A stretch of 64,000 bases of DNA, from NCBI RefSeq assembly GCF_900142075.1, contig NZ_FQZO01000003.1, positions 434,001-498,000 on the forward strand, written 5' to 3'. This DNA comes from Clostridium amylolyticum (GTDB lineage Bacteria > Bacillota > Clostridia > Clostridiales > Clostridiaceae). Positions 49,124-58,478 of this stretch are shown here, piece after piece. The notes below the pieces were generated by a model. The model worked only from the letters and a program-made list of their open reading frames with translations. It was not told the origin of the DNA and did not search any database. Position 1 is the first letter of the stretch; each line of letters starts with the position of its first letter. A program made the translations under genes and the position numbers.

Positions 49124-51376
49124 ATGTTTAAGATAGCTAAGTATCTAAAACCCTTCATTGCGTCTATAGCGGCAGTGGTAGCACTTTTATTCTTACAAGC
49201 AGTATGTGACTTATCACTGCCAGAATATATGTCTAACATTGTTAATGTGGGTATTCAGCAAGGAGGAGTAGAAAACGCAGTTCCTAGAGCACTTCGTGAA
49301 AGTGAGCTTGATAAAATAAAACTTTTTTTAAGCGAAGAGGATAAGAAAATAGTAGAAGATAACTATATACTTTTGGATAAAAATAATTTATCTCAAAGTG
49401 AGTTGAAAAGATATTTAAAGGACTATTCAAACTTCCAAGAGCAGCCACTTTATATACTTAATACAAAAGACAAAAAAACCATAGACAAACTTAATAACAT
49501 ATTAGGAAAGCCAATAATAATTGTTGGTGGCATTGAGAAGGGCGGAATTTCAAGTTTAACTTCCCCTATGCAAGGAGCTTCCGGGGGAAAACCCACAGGT
49601 AATATTTCAGCAAATACAGATCCCTTTGCAATAATAGCTAAATTGCCTCAAGAGCAAATTAAGGCTATGAAAGAAAATATAGACAAGAAATTTAAAGATA
49701 TGCCTGAAAGTATGATTACACAGTCAGCGGTTACCTTTATTCAGAATGAATACAAAGCCATAGGAATAGAAACAGATAAGCTTCAATCAAATTATATTGT
49801 TATGGCAGGTTTTAAAATGCTGCTTTTAGCATTGCTCAGCATGGTAGCTACGGTTATAGTTGGATTATTAGCTGCAAGAGTGGCAGCTGGTGTGGGAAGA
49901 AATCTTAGAGAAAAAGTGTTTAAAAAGGTTACAAGTTTCTCTAACACAGAATTTGATAAATTCTCCACTGCTTCATTAATCACTAGAAGTACTAATGATA
50001 TTCAGCAGGTACAGATGCTTATGGTAATGTTACTTAGAATTGTATTTTACGCTCCAATCTTAGGGATTGGTGGAATTATAAAAGTTTTAAAAACCGATAC
50101 ATCTATGGGATGGATTATTGCCGTAGCTGTTATGGCTATTTTAACCTTGGTTATTGTGTTATTTAGTATAGCTATTCCTAAATTTAAGAGTGTACAAAAA
50201 CTAGTGGACAAGATAAACCTTATAACTCGTGATTCTTTAATAGGAATGTTGGTAATACGCGCTTTTAATACTGAAAAATATGAAGAAAATAAATTTGATA
50301 AAGCAAATAAAGATTTAACTAGAACTAATTTGATTATAAGTCGTTTAATGACCATTATGATGCCTATGATGATGCTTATAATGAATGTCATAACCGTTTT
50401 AATTATTTGGGTGGGAGCACACCAAGTGGATGCAGGTAATATGCAAGTGGGTAATATGATGGCGTTTATGCAGTATACCATGCAAATAATAATGGCATTC
50501 TTAATGATTTCCATGGTGTCCATTATGCTTCCTCGTGCTTCCGTATCAGCACAACGTATAGTGGAAGTGCTAGATACTGAGGTTATGATTAAGGATGCTC
50601 CAAAGACTAAAGATTTCAATTCATATAACAAGGGATATATAGAGTTTAATAATGTTAGCTTTAAATATCCTGGAGCAGAAGAGGCAGTACTAGAAAATAT
50701 AACCTTTACTGCAAGACCAGGAGAAACCACAGCCTTTATTGGAAGTACAGGAAGTGGTAAATCCACTTTAATAAATTTAATACCTCGTTTTTATGATGTA
50801 ACCAGTGGAGAAATACTAATTGATGGCACAGACATAAGACAGGTAGCTCAAAAAGAGCTAAGGGATAAGATTGGATATGTGCCACAAAAGGGAGTTTTAT
50901 TTTCAGGTACCATAGAAAGCAATATTAAATATGGTAAGAAGGATGCCTCAGAATCAGAGCTATTAAGGGCAGGAGAAATAGCTCAAGCGATGGAGTTTAT
51001 AAATTCTAAACCAGAGGGCTTTAAAACAGAAATATCTCAAGGGGGTACTAACGTTTCAGGAGGACAAAAACAAAGATTGTCCATTGCAAGAGCCTTGGCT
51101 AAAAATCCTGAGATATTCATATTCGACGATAGCTTCTCAGCTTTGGATTTTAAAACTGATGCAGCCTTACGTAAGGCTTTAAGACAACAGATTACACATA
51201 GCACTGTGCTTATCGTGGCACAAAGAATAAGTACCATTATGAATGCTGATAAGATTATAGTGCTGGATGAAGGTAAAATAGTGGGAAATGGTACTCATAA
51301 AGAACTTATGAGAAATTGTGAGGTTTACAAACAAATAGCATTATCCCAACTTTCAGAGGAGGAACTTTCATCATGA
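49124..51376 (+). CDS. Heterodimeric ABC multidrug exporter, degenerate-site subunit
   Basis: 750 residues: six membrane segments fused to an ATPase. A large insert of roughly residues 60-220 lies between the first two segments and would be outside the cell. Motifs: Walker A GSTGSGKST, signature NVSGGQKQRLS, and Walker B IFIFDDSFSALD, where Asp stands in place of the catalytic Glu. That is the degenerate site of heterodimers such as TM287/288 and BmrCD. It is coupled by a four-base overlap with its partner and divergent from MarR. Confidence 0.92.
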   Translation: MFKIAKYLKPFIASIAAVVALLFLQAVCDLSLPEYMSNIVNVGIQQGGVENAVPRALRESELDKIKLFLSEEDKKIVEDNYILLDKNNLSQSELKRYLKDYSNFQEQPLYILNTKDKKTIDKLNNILGKPIIIVGGIEKGGISSLTSPMQGASGGKPTGNISANTDPFAIIAKLPQEQIKAMKENIDKKFKDMPESMITQSAVTFIQNEYKAIGIETDKLQSNYIVMAGFKMLLLALLSMVATVIVGLLAARVAAGVGRNLREKVFKKVTSFSNTEFDKFSTASLITRSTNDIQQVQMLMVMLLRIVFYAPILGIGGIIKVLKTDTSMGWIIAVAVMAILTLVIVLFSIAIPKFKSVQKLVDKINLITRDSLIGMLVIRAFNTEKYEENKFDKANKDLTRTNLIISRLMTIMMPMMMLIMNVITVLIIWVGAHQVDAGNMQVGNMMAFMQYTMQIIMAFLMISMVSIMLPRASVSAQRIVEVLDTEVMIKDAPKTKDFNSYNKGYIEFNNVSFKYPGAEEAVLENITFTARPGETTAFIGSTGSGKSTLINLIPRFYDVTSGEILIDGTDIRQVAQKELRDKIGYVPQKGVLFSGTIESNIKYGKKDASESELLRAGEIAQAMEFINSKPEGFKTEISQGGTNVSGGQKQRLSIARALAKNPEIFIFDDSFSALDFKTDAALRKALRQQITHSTVLIVAQRISTIMNADKIIVLDEGKIVGNGTHKELMRNCEVYKQIALSQLSEEELSS

Positions 51377-53235
51377 GTGATAGAAAAATAGATAATAAAA
51401 GACAAGGTGGCTTTGGTGGCGGGGGCCACATGGGAGGCATGGGAAAGGTTGAGAAGGCCAAAGATTTTAAGGGCACTATGAATAAGCTGATGAAGTATCT
51501 AAAACCTTATAGCATAGCCATAATCATAGTGGTGCTTTTTGCTATTTTTAGTGCAGCTTTTTCCATAGTAGGTCCTAAAATTTTAGGAAAGGCTACCACA
51601 AAGCTTTTTGAAGGATTGGTAAATAAGGTTACTGGGGTAGAAGGCGCCTCTATAGACTTTGCTTATATAGGAAATATAGTAATTTGGCTTTTAGGATTAT
51701 ATTTAACCAGTGCTATTTTCTCCTTTGTACAAGGATATATAATGTCTGGAGTAGCGCAGAAGATTTCTTATAAATTTAGAAAAGAGATTTCAGAAAAAAT
51801 TAATCGTATGCCGCTAAAATATTTTGATAGCAAGACACATGGAGAAGTATTATCTAGGGTTACTAATGATGTAGATACCGTGAGTCAAACCTTAAATCAA
51901 AGTATGTCACAGATAATAACTTCAGTTATTACAATAATAGGTGTTCTTATAATGATGATATCTATTAGCTGGCAGATGACTTTGGTAGCACTTTTAATTC
52001 TACCTGTATCCATGGCGCTTATCATGGGTGTAGTAAAAAAGTCACAAAAATATTTTAAGTCTCAGCAAGAATTTTTAGGCCATGTTAATGGTCATGTGGA
52101 AGAAGTTTATGGCGGTCACAATATAATGAAGGCCTTTAATGGAGAAGAAGAGGCAGTAGAAAAATTCCAAGAAATTAATAGTACTCTCTATAATTCAGCT
52201 TGGAAATCCCAATTTTTATCAGGGATGATGATGCCTATTATGACCTTCATAGGAAATATAGGTTATGTAGCAGTATCCATATTAGGTGGATGGCTTGCCA
52301 TAAAGAAAACCATTGAGGTGGGAGATATTCTATCCTTTATTCAATATGTTAGAACCTTTACTCAACCTATAGCGCAAGTAGCTCAAATAGCCAATGTTCT
52401 TCAATCCACAGCAGCTGCTGCTGAGAGGGTTTTTGAGTTCTTAGAAGAGGAAGAAGAGATTAAAGAAGCAGAAAATCCAGTTACTCTTGAAGAGGTTAAA
52501 GGGGAAGTTGTATTTAAGAATGTTCACTTTGGATATAACCCTGATAAGATAATAATAAATGATTTTTCAGCAAAGATTAAACCTGGTCAAAAAGTGGCTA
52601 TTGTTGGACCAACAGGAGCGGGTAAAACCACTATGATTAAGCTTCTTATGCGTTTTTATGACGTAAATGATGGTGCTATATTAGTAGATGGACATGACAT
52701 TAGAGACTTTAGGAGAAGTGACTTACGTAATATGTTTGGTATGGTGCTTCAAGATACTTGGCTATTTAATGGTTCAATAATGGAAAATATTCGTTATGGT
52801 AACCTTTCTGCCACTGATAAGGAAGTAATTGAAGCAGCAAAATCAGCTCATGTTCACCACTTTGTAAAAGCTCTTCCTAATGGATATAACATGGAATTAA
52901 ATGAAGAAGCAAGCAACGTATCTCAAGGACAAAAGCAGTTATTAACCATTGCTCGTGCTATACTATCTGATCCAAAGATATTAATTCTAGATGAAGCCAC
53001 CAGCTCAGTGGATACTCGTACGGAAGTATTAATACAAAAGGCTATGGAAAACTTGATGAAAGACAGAACTAGCTTTATCATTGCCCATAGACTATCTACC
53101 ATTAGGGATGCAGATTTAATACTTGTAATGAAGGATGGAGACATAGTAGAACAAGGCAAACATGAAGAATTATTAAAAGCCCAAGGCTTCTATTCTGCCC
53201 TTTATAACAGTCAATTTGAAGATGTAGCTATATAA
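51373..53235 (+). CDS. Heterodimeric ABC multidrug exporter, catalytic subunit
   Basis: 620 residues, six membrane segments plus ATPase. A Gly/His/Met-rich N-terminus (GGFGGGGHMGGMGK, residues 12-25) precedes the first segment. Walker A GPTGAGKTT, signature NVSQGQKQLLT (non-canonical), Walker B LILDEATSSVD with catalytic Glu, and the switch His in IAHRLST. This asymmetric pair of sites is characteristic of the partner of a degenerate subunit, so it must act with the gene in front. Drug or lipid efflux is likely. Confidence 0.94.
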   Translation: MSDRKIDNKRQGGFGGGGHMGGMGKVEKAKDFKGTMNKLMKYLKPYSIAIIIVVLFAIFSAAFSIVGPKILGKATTKLFEGLVNKVTGVEGASIDFAYIGNIVIWLLGLYLTSAIFSFVQGYIMSGVAQKISYKFRKEISEKINRMPLKYFDSKTHGEVLSRVTNDVDTVSQTLNQSMSQIITSVITIIGVLIMMISISWQMTLVALLILPVSMALIMGVVKKSQKYFKSQQEFLGHVNGHVEEVYGGHNIMKAFNGEEEAVEKFQEINSTLYNSAWKSQFLSGMMMPIMTFIGNIGYVAVSILGGWLAIKKTIEVGDILSFIQYVRTFTQPIAQVAQIANVLQSTAAAAERVFEFLEEEEEIKEAENPVTLEEVKGEVVFKNVHFGYNPDKIIINDFSAKIKPGQKVAIVGPTGAGKTTMIKLLMRFYDVNDGAILVDGHDIRDFRRSDLRNMFGMVLQDTWLFNGSIMENIRYGNLSATDKEVIEAAKSAHVHHFVKALPNGYNMELNEEASNVSQGQKQLLTIARAILSDPKILILDEATSSVDTRTEVLIQKAMENLMKDRTSFIIAHRLSTIRDADLILVMKDGDIVEQGKHEELLKAQGFYSALYNSQFEDVAI

Positions 53236-53358
53236 TAAAGATAATAAGCTTTTATTATCAATATATATTTTAGGTCACTTGGAATTAGATGAAATGGAAA
53301 AAGATAATAAATAATGCGATGTAATAAATGCTGTAATATATGGAAAACATTGTGATAT

Positions 53359-53400
53359 AATAGGTATAATTATAGGATCTCTATAGTTATACCTATTTTG
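53359..53400 (+). terminator. Terminator after the exporter operon
   Basis: AATAGGTATAATTATAG pairs with CTATAGTTATACCTATT with one mismatch around a five-base loop, then TTTTGTTTTTT. Confidence 0.8.
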
Positions 53401-53476
53401 TTTTTTAGAAATATAAACATGGGATTTAAATTGTGCCATTGAATTATGTTAATTAGATGATTTAGGAGGTAAAGAG

Positions 53477-54688
53477 ATGAAAAAAAAGTTAGTTTTAATT
53501 CTACTTGTTTTAGTTTATACATTAACTGGATGTAGTGTGGACAAGTTAGGCGAGGATGAAAGTAAAGCCCCTGCAATAATTGCTAGGTATCCAGAAGTAT
53601 CTAAACTTAATAGGGATAAAATAGATGCTATACCTCAGCATAAACCTGATGCTTCGTACTGGGAGGTTGACTTAAGGCATTATGATTTATCTAATTTAGA
53701 CATTACTGATGAATATAATAACTTAAAATATGCGGATTTTGATTATGGTACTGTTTGGCCCAAGAAGCTGCCAAAGGAATTTGATCCTGAGAAGATTATG
53801 AAAAATGGAAAAGATCCAGGATTAAATTTAAAAAAATTACATAAGAAAGGCATAACAGGAAAAGGAGTAGGTATAGCGATAATTGATCAAGGACTATTAG
53901 TTAATCATAATGAATATAAGAAAAGACTAAGAGTATATGAGGAAATACATTGCTTAGACGAAACAGCTACTATGCATGGTTCAGCTTTGGCTTCAATATC
54001 AGTAGGAGAAAATGTTGGTGTAGCTCCACAAGCAGATTTGTATTATATAGCTGAAACTAGTGGTGAACATAAAGGCGAAGACTTTATAATGGATTATTCT
54101 TATGTGGCACAAAGTATAGATAGAATTCTTGAGATAAACGATACCTTACCACAGAACAAAAAGATAAGAGTAATAGCTATTGCTTTAGGATGGTCATCAA
54201 AAGAAAAAGGATATGAAGAAGTGATTAAAGCTGTGGAAAGGGCAAAGAATAATGGAATTTTTGTAGTTACTTCTAGCTTGGCTGAAACCTATTATGGATT
54301 TAATTTTATGGGGTTAGGTAGAGATATTAATGAAGATCCCAATAAATTTAATAGTTATAGGCCAGGTTTATTTTGGAATGATTTGTATTATAATAATCCA
54401 GATAATTTTAGTAATTATCTATTAGTTCCTATGGATTCCAGGAGCGTGGCAAGTCCTACAGGAGTGGATGATTATGTCTTTTATAGAAGAGGTGGATTAA
54501 GCTGGTCAATTCCTTATATTGCAGGACTTTATGCATTATCATGTCAGGTTAAACCAGATATTACTCCGGAAGAGTTTTTAAAAGCTGCAGTGGATACAGG
54601 AGAGATTATAACTTATGGTGATGATATAAAGTATGAGCTTAGTAAAATAGTTAATCCAGAAAAGTTAATTAAAGCAATTAAAAAGTAG
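53477..54688 (+). CDS. Subtilase (S8) lipoprotein, atypical
   Basis: 403 residues. Signal peptide with lipobox LTGC (Cys19). The triad residues are recognisable: Asp137 (AIIDQGLL), His167 (MHGSALASI) and Ser342 (GLSWSIPYIAGL, aligned with the subtilisin GTSMA-P-VAG segment). The stretch that normally has the oxyanion Asn, after FVV, reads TSSLAE and so lacks Asn at the expected place. The Ser motif has Leu-Ser-Trp rather than Thr-Ser-Met. Activity may be altered. It lies alone between terminators. Function unknown. Confidence 0.8.
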   Translation: MKKKLVLILLVLVYTLTGCSVDKLGEDESKAPAIIARYPEVSKLNRDKIDAIPQHKPDASYWEVDLRHYDLSNLDITDEYNNLKYADFDYGTVWPKKLPKEFDPEKIMKNGKDPGLNLKKLHKKGITGKGVGIAIIDQGLLVNHNEYKKRLRVYEEIHCLDETATMHGSALASISVGENVGVAPQADLYYIAETSGEHKGEDFIMDYSYVAQSIDRILEINDTLPQNKKIRVIAIALGWSSKEKGYEEVIKAVERAKNNGIFVVTSSLAETYYGFNFMGLGRDINEDPNKFNSYRPGLFWNDLYYNNPDNFSNYLLVPMDSRSVASPTGVDDYVFYRRGGLSWSIPYIAGLYALSCQVKPDITPEEFLKAAVDTGEIITYGDDIKYELSKIVNPEKLIKAIKK

Positions 54689-54805
54689 AATAGAAGGAAA
54701 GCAATAAGCATTTTACCATTTTTAGATTACTTTTTCTTAGTAATATTTATATTTATTCCTTAGTATAATATTAGAGATGATGAATTTTATTAAGAGGAAT
54801 GAAAT

Positions 54806-55663
54806 ATGTTATCAAATGCTGAGTTTATAAGACAATCCTTAGAACTGCACTTGTTTTTTGCAAGGATAATGAAAGAACATTCCTTCTTTTTACAAGTTGG
54901 TTTTCCACAAAAGAATTCTAATTTTATACTCCAAGCAGATGCTTTTAGAAAGGAATTTGACAATTTTTTGTTAGAAGTAATAAGACTTTCCCAAGGAATT
55001 GTTAGTGAAAATGTACTGCACTCTGGAGAAGTTGTAACCCCCTATACATTAAAGGCAGAAATGGCTTTGGTAGAAAACAGATGGAGAATGGATAAGGTTA
55101 ATATGGAACAGAGTGTATTCATCATTAATCAAAAGGCAATGGAATTAATAAAGGCTTTAATGCATTTTAAGAGTGTAGTAATATCACAAGTTAATTCCTG
55201 TACTATCATTACCACAAATTATCCTTCTTTATTAATGCATATTTTAGAAGAAGCAAAACATTATCTCTTAGATGTTCAGCGCCTCCAAATGCGTGAGGAA
55301 GTTACTGTACACACTGAGCCTATTAAGGAAGAAGATTTTTGGAATGACATTATGGGGGAACATGCAAAATTTATTAGAGGCATGCTAGATCCTAGTGAGG
55401 AAGAGTTAATAAAAATAGCCAATAATCTTGCAAATAAATTTGATGCCTTGAAAAAAGAATCTAGTAGCATTATGGACAAAGTTGTGGCAACTACAAAATT
55501 GTTAGAAGACAGCATTAAAGCCACCATGGAAATAATTAAATTTAAGCAGCAAGGCACTGAAGGAATTCTAAATTGTAAAATTAAATCCTTGATAATACCA
55601 TTATTGGCGGATCATACTTTAAGAGAAGCAAATCATTATATGAGAGTGTTAAAATCTTTTTAA
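54806..55663 (+). CDS. DUF2935 family protein
   Basis: 285 residues, all-helical, DUF2935 type. Two similar halves repeat a four-helix unit: FIRQSLELHLFFARIMKEHSFFLQVGF near the start and FWNDIMGEHAKFIRGMLDPSEEEL in the middle, with conserved His and Glu that could bind metal (HLFF, KEH, EEAKHYL, GEHAKF). No signal peptide. Function is unknown in the family. ATG follows AGAGGAATG. Confidence 0.85.
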   Translation: MLSNAEFIRQSLELHLFFARIMKEHSFFLQVGFPQKNSNFILQADAFRKEFDNFLLEVIRLSQGIVSENVLHSGEVVTPYTLKAEMALVENRWRMDKVNMEQSVFIINQKAMELIKALMHFKSVVISQVNSCTIITTNYPSLLMHILEEAKHYLLDVQRLQMREEVTVHTEPIKEEDFWNDIMGEHAKFIRGMLDPSEEELIKIANNLANKFDALKKESSSIMDKVVATTKLLEDSIKATMEIIKFKQQGTEGILNCKIKSLIIPLLADHTLREANHYMRVLKSF

Positions 55664-55735
55664 GGTGCTAGGAACGTGACAAGTGATAAATTATGAAATC
55701 ATAATTTATCACTTGTACGTGCTTAGCATCTTTTT
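55664..55735 (+). terminator. Long hairpin terminator of the GTGCCAGG family
   Basis: GGTGCTAGGAACGTGACAAG pairs with CTTGTACGTGCTTAGCATC through a central exact stem (GTGATAAATTATGA with its complement), then TTTTT. It starts at the DUF2935 stop. The 260-base gap to 55923 contains nothing else but the leader of the next gene. Confidence 0.75.
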
Positions 55736-55923
55736 ATTAACTTAAAATTTTCTTAAATTTTGTAAAAAATCTTTTAACATTAAGTTTTTTTCTTTATAAT
55801 ATAAATATATTAAAAAAGTGTAAATTTTTTGTAACTATTATTGTAAAAGTGAGGAGTTTATTTGTATATAATTGGTAATATAATAATAAGCAAACTATTT
55901 ATCCATGAAGGTGAGGATATAAA

Positions 55924-57333
55924 ATGATAAAACCTGTATTGAAGAAATTTGCTTTTTTTGCAGCATTGGCAGGATTAATAATGTTTTTAGAAAAAGATAC
56001 TATAGCTTCTGGAAATGTAAAGCTTTTTAGTGATGCTTATCCTAGAAGTGAAAGAAGACATAGTATGGAAAGACTTTGTAAAACTAGAGTTGAAGAAGTA
56101 CAAGCCTCTTTAAAAGATAAAAAAAATGAAGTTGCATTAAACTTTTTTTTAGAAGGTAAGGAGATTAAATTTACTTCCCCTATAATATTTACCTTTAACA
56201 GATATTATCTTCCTGCAGAAGAAATCTTAGCAAAACTAGGATATACTGTGGAAAAGTCACAAGATGATATGAGTATAATATCTAGTTCTAATAAAGTTAA
56301 TATTAACTTTAAGGATAAAAGTTTCAATATTAATGGTGAGAAGGAATATTTAAGAGGTGAAACTGGGTTAATAAATGACAAAGTTTATATGTCCTTATTT
56401 GATCTATGCAATATAGGAAATTTAACAACTCGTTGGAACAGTAAAGAAAATAAAATTTCCCTCTATGCAAAAAAGAATAACCAGATAAATGCTATTAATG
56501 ATAAGAGAAAAACTAATAAATCTAATAAAAGTGCCTTGGTAAGATTTGAAGATTTAGCGCCTATGGAGTTTTATTTAGATGATGGAAATTTAGAAAGGCT
56601 TAGAGCTGTAGGGGACAAGATGTATGAAAGTGCTACACCCTTCCATGTGGCTTGGGTTCCTAGATATGTAAATCCTAAAGAAGGTATTGATAATAGTTTA
56701 CTAGCTAATAAAAATATAAAAAATGCTGATTTTCTCTTCACTTTGGATTACTTGATAACTAAAGGAGGAATAATAGGGCTTCACGGCTACACTCATCAGA
56801 ATAAGGATGAGGAAAGCATAATTGGCTCTGAATTCTCTGAAAAGTACAATCTATCAAGAAGTGAAAAGAGGCAAAGGGTGGAAAAAGCTATAGAGGTAGC
56901 TCAGTACTTAAATATTCCATACAAATTTTTTGAAACCCCACATTATAGATGTAGTGCAAGATTCCAAAGATTATTGGAGCAATATTTTGATTATATTTAT
57001 GAATCTAATTTAGAGGTGTTTAATAATAAACCTATAGTAAGTGAGTATAATAATAGAACTATGTACATTCCCACTCCCTTGGGATATGTAAAAGATGATA
57101 ATGTCGGAGAAATAATAGATAAGGCGGAAAAAATAAAATCAGAAGACTTTTTTAGCTTTTATTATCATCCAGGCAAAGAGTTTAAGTACATTACTTTAGA
57201 AACCTCAAAAGATGGATACCCTTCATATAAATATGAAGCAAACAAAGGGGTACAAGCCATTATTAATAAGATGTATTCTATGGGCATAGATTTTAAGAAT
57301 ATAATAGAGTTGAGAGATAAAGTGGAAAAATAA
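55924..57333 (+). CDS. DUF2334-type polysaccharide-deacetylase-like protein
   Basis: 469 residues, secreted: an N-terminal hydrophobic segment (FAFFAALAGLIMFLE) follows the ATG. Residues 65-190 resemble a copper-amine-oxidase N-terminal-like domain (FTFNRYYLPAEEILAKLGYTVEKS, INDKVYMSLFDLCNIGNLT). Residues 205-465 fit the DUF2334 polysaccharide-deacetylase fold: RFEDLAPMEFYLDDGNLERL, GIIGLHGYTHQNKDEE (metal His-x3-His), PHYRCSARF and YYHPGKEF. The first Asp of the typical deacetylase motif is in RFED. Likely acts on the cell wall or exopolysaccharide. Confidence 0.75.
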   Translation: MIKPVLKKFAFFAALAGLIMFLEKDTIASGNVKLFSDAYPRSERRHSMERLCKTRVEEVQASLKDKKNEVALNFFLEGKEIKFTSPIIFTFNRYYLPAEEILAKLGYTVEKSQDDMSIISSSNKVNINFKDKSFNINGEKEYLRGETGLINDKVYMSLFDLCNIGNLTTRWNSKENKISLYAKKNNQINAINDKRKTNKSNKSALVRFEDLAPMEFYLDDGNLERLRAVGDKMYESATPFHVAWVPRYVNPKEGIDNSLLANKNIKNADFLFTLDYLITKGGIIGLHGYTHQNKDEESIIGSEFSEKYNLSRSEKRQRVEKAIEVAQYLNIPYKFFETPHYRCSARFQRLLEQYFDYIYESNLEVFNNKPIVSEYNNRTMYIPTPLGYVKDDNVGEIIDKAEKIKSEDFFSFYYHPGKEFKYITLETSKDGYPSYKYEANKGVQAIINKMYSMGIDFKNIIELRDKVEK

Positions 57334-57361
57334 TTTGAATAATTAAAAAGTAAAATAGAAG

Positions 57362-57400
57362 GCAAACTAATAGGAGGAATCTTATTAGTTTGCTTTTTTT
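57362..57400. terminator. Terminator between deacetylase-like and AraC genes
   Basis: GCAAACTAATA pairs exactly with TATTAGTTTGC at 57383-57393, followed by seven T. Confidence 0.8.
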
Positions 57401-57445
57401 TATGATAATTTCTAAATCATAATATCATTAAGACTTTAGTTGCCC

Positions 57446-58204
57446 TTAATTATGATAATTTCTATACTCCAAAGGAGTAAAGCCTGTAAGCTTTTTAAAG
57501 GTCATATTGTAATAATTTTGATTGTTAAACCCTACATTTAAAGCGATATCCAGTATAGAGGAATCTCCTTCCACTAATAAGCCTTTGCTTTTTTCTATCC
57601 TAATTTCATTTAAAAACTGAGAGAAGGTCTTATTTACTTCCTTTCTAAATAAGCTGCATAAGTAGCATTTATTAACATTTAATTTCTTAGCCAAGGTATC
57701 TAAATTAATGGTTTCCTTATAGTTTTCATACATATAGTCCACAGCCCTTTTTACATAAAAGTTTTGAGGGGAAATTCCCTCTGGGTGGTGACCTTCTACT
57801 AAATCACAAGTCTTTGCAATGCTATGTAAAAAAGAAATAAGGTTTGGAATAAATTTTTTAGGCTTAAAAACTATATCTGTGATTTTGCTTTGATCTGTCA
57901 CATAAGGACCTAGAATATAGATTCCCTTATCTTTATTTTTTGGACATGCAAAAAAACCTGTAAAATTAATGTCCTCTTCTACTAGTAAGGTTTCATATTC
58001 AAAAGGATTATTTCTAAGGCTTTCTTTTATTTTTTTGTATATATTATATTCCTCTACAAGGCAGTTAAAATTCTCATTATAGCCATAAGAGGCTATAGCT
58101 GTGTGGTTAGAGGCGTAGAATTTAATGGGCAGATGAGTGCATGAAAAGAAATTTTTAATGGTTTCATTTATATGATTTTGATCTAGATATAGAGTTTTGT
58201 GCAA
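57446..58204 (-). CDS. AraC-family regulator, probable siderophore-uptake activator
   Basis: 252 residues. A sensor domain (residues 1-150; NFTGFFACPKNKDKGIYILGPYV) precedes the AraC domain (LDTLAKKLNVNKCYLCSLFRKEVNKTFSQFLNEIRIEKS, then ILDIALNVGFNNQNYYNMTFKKLTGFTPLEYR). TTG start, with CTGGAGGG eight bases before. Divergent from the FecCD importer, so like other AraC regulators it may sense the ferric-siderophore and activate uptake. Confidence 0.87.
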   Translation of the reverse strand: MHKTLYLDQNHINETIKNFFSCTHLPIKFYASNHTAIASYGYNENFNCLVEEYNIYKKIKESLRNNPFEYETLLVEEDINFTGFFACPKNKDKGIYILGPYVTDQSKITDIVFKPKKFIPNLISFLHSIAKTCDLVEGHHPEGISPQNFYVKRAVDYMYENYKETINLDTLAKKLNVNKCYLCSLFRKEVNKTFSQFLNEIRIEKSKGLLVEGDSSILDIALNVGFNNQNYYNMTFKKLTGFTPLEYRNYHN

Positions 58205-58297
58205 AGATAATCCCTCCAGGTGAAGAAAGATATAAATTTAATTATAAAAAAACAAATATATTTAAGATTTAAAATTTTTATATTGTTACAATGTTAT

Positions 58298-58312
58298 TGA
58301 TAATGATTTTCA
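58298..58312. promoter_or_regulatory. Fur box
   Basis: TGATAATGATTTTCA matches the 7-1-7 Fur consensus TGATAATNATTATCA at 14 of 15 positions. It lies between the divergent AraC and siderophore-importer genes, so iron should repress the importer. Confidence 0.75.
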
Positions 58313-58478
58313 ATAATATCGCTGGATAAATTATAGCAAGAGCTGAAGACATAGTCAAATCTAACACTGAATATACAGCTTGGAATGGATGGAATTAAAA
58401 ATGGTTGACCTTATTTATGCAAATTCTATCTAAAGTTAAGAATAACTTGATATTTTAAAAGGGAAGGGTGGGGATAGC

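Noticed and set aside
50047..50766. 239-codon minus-strand frame within the ABC exporter gene
   Set aside because: It lies antisense to a clearly conserved ABC exporter and carries no domain.
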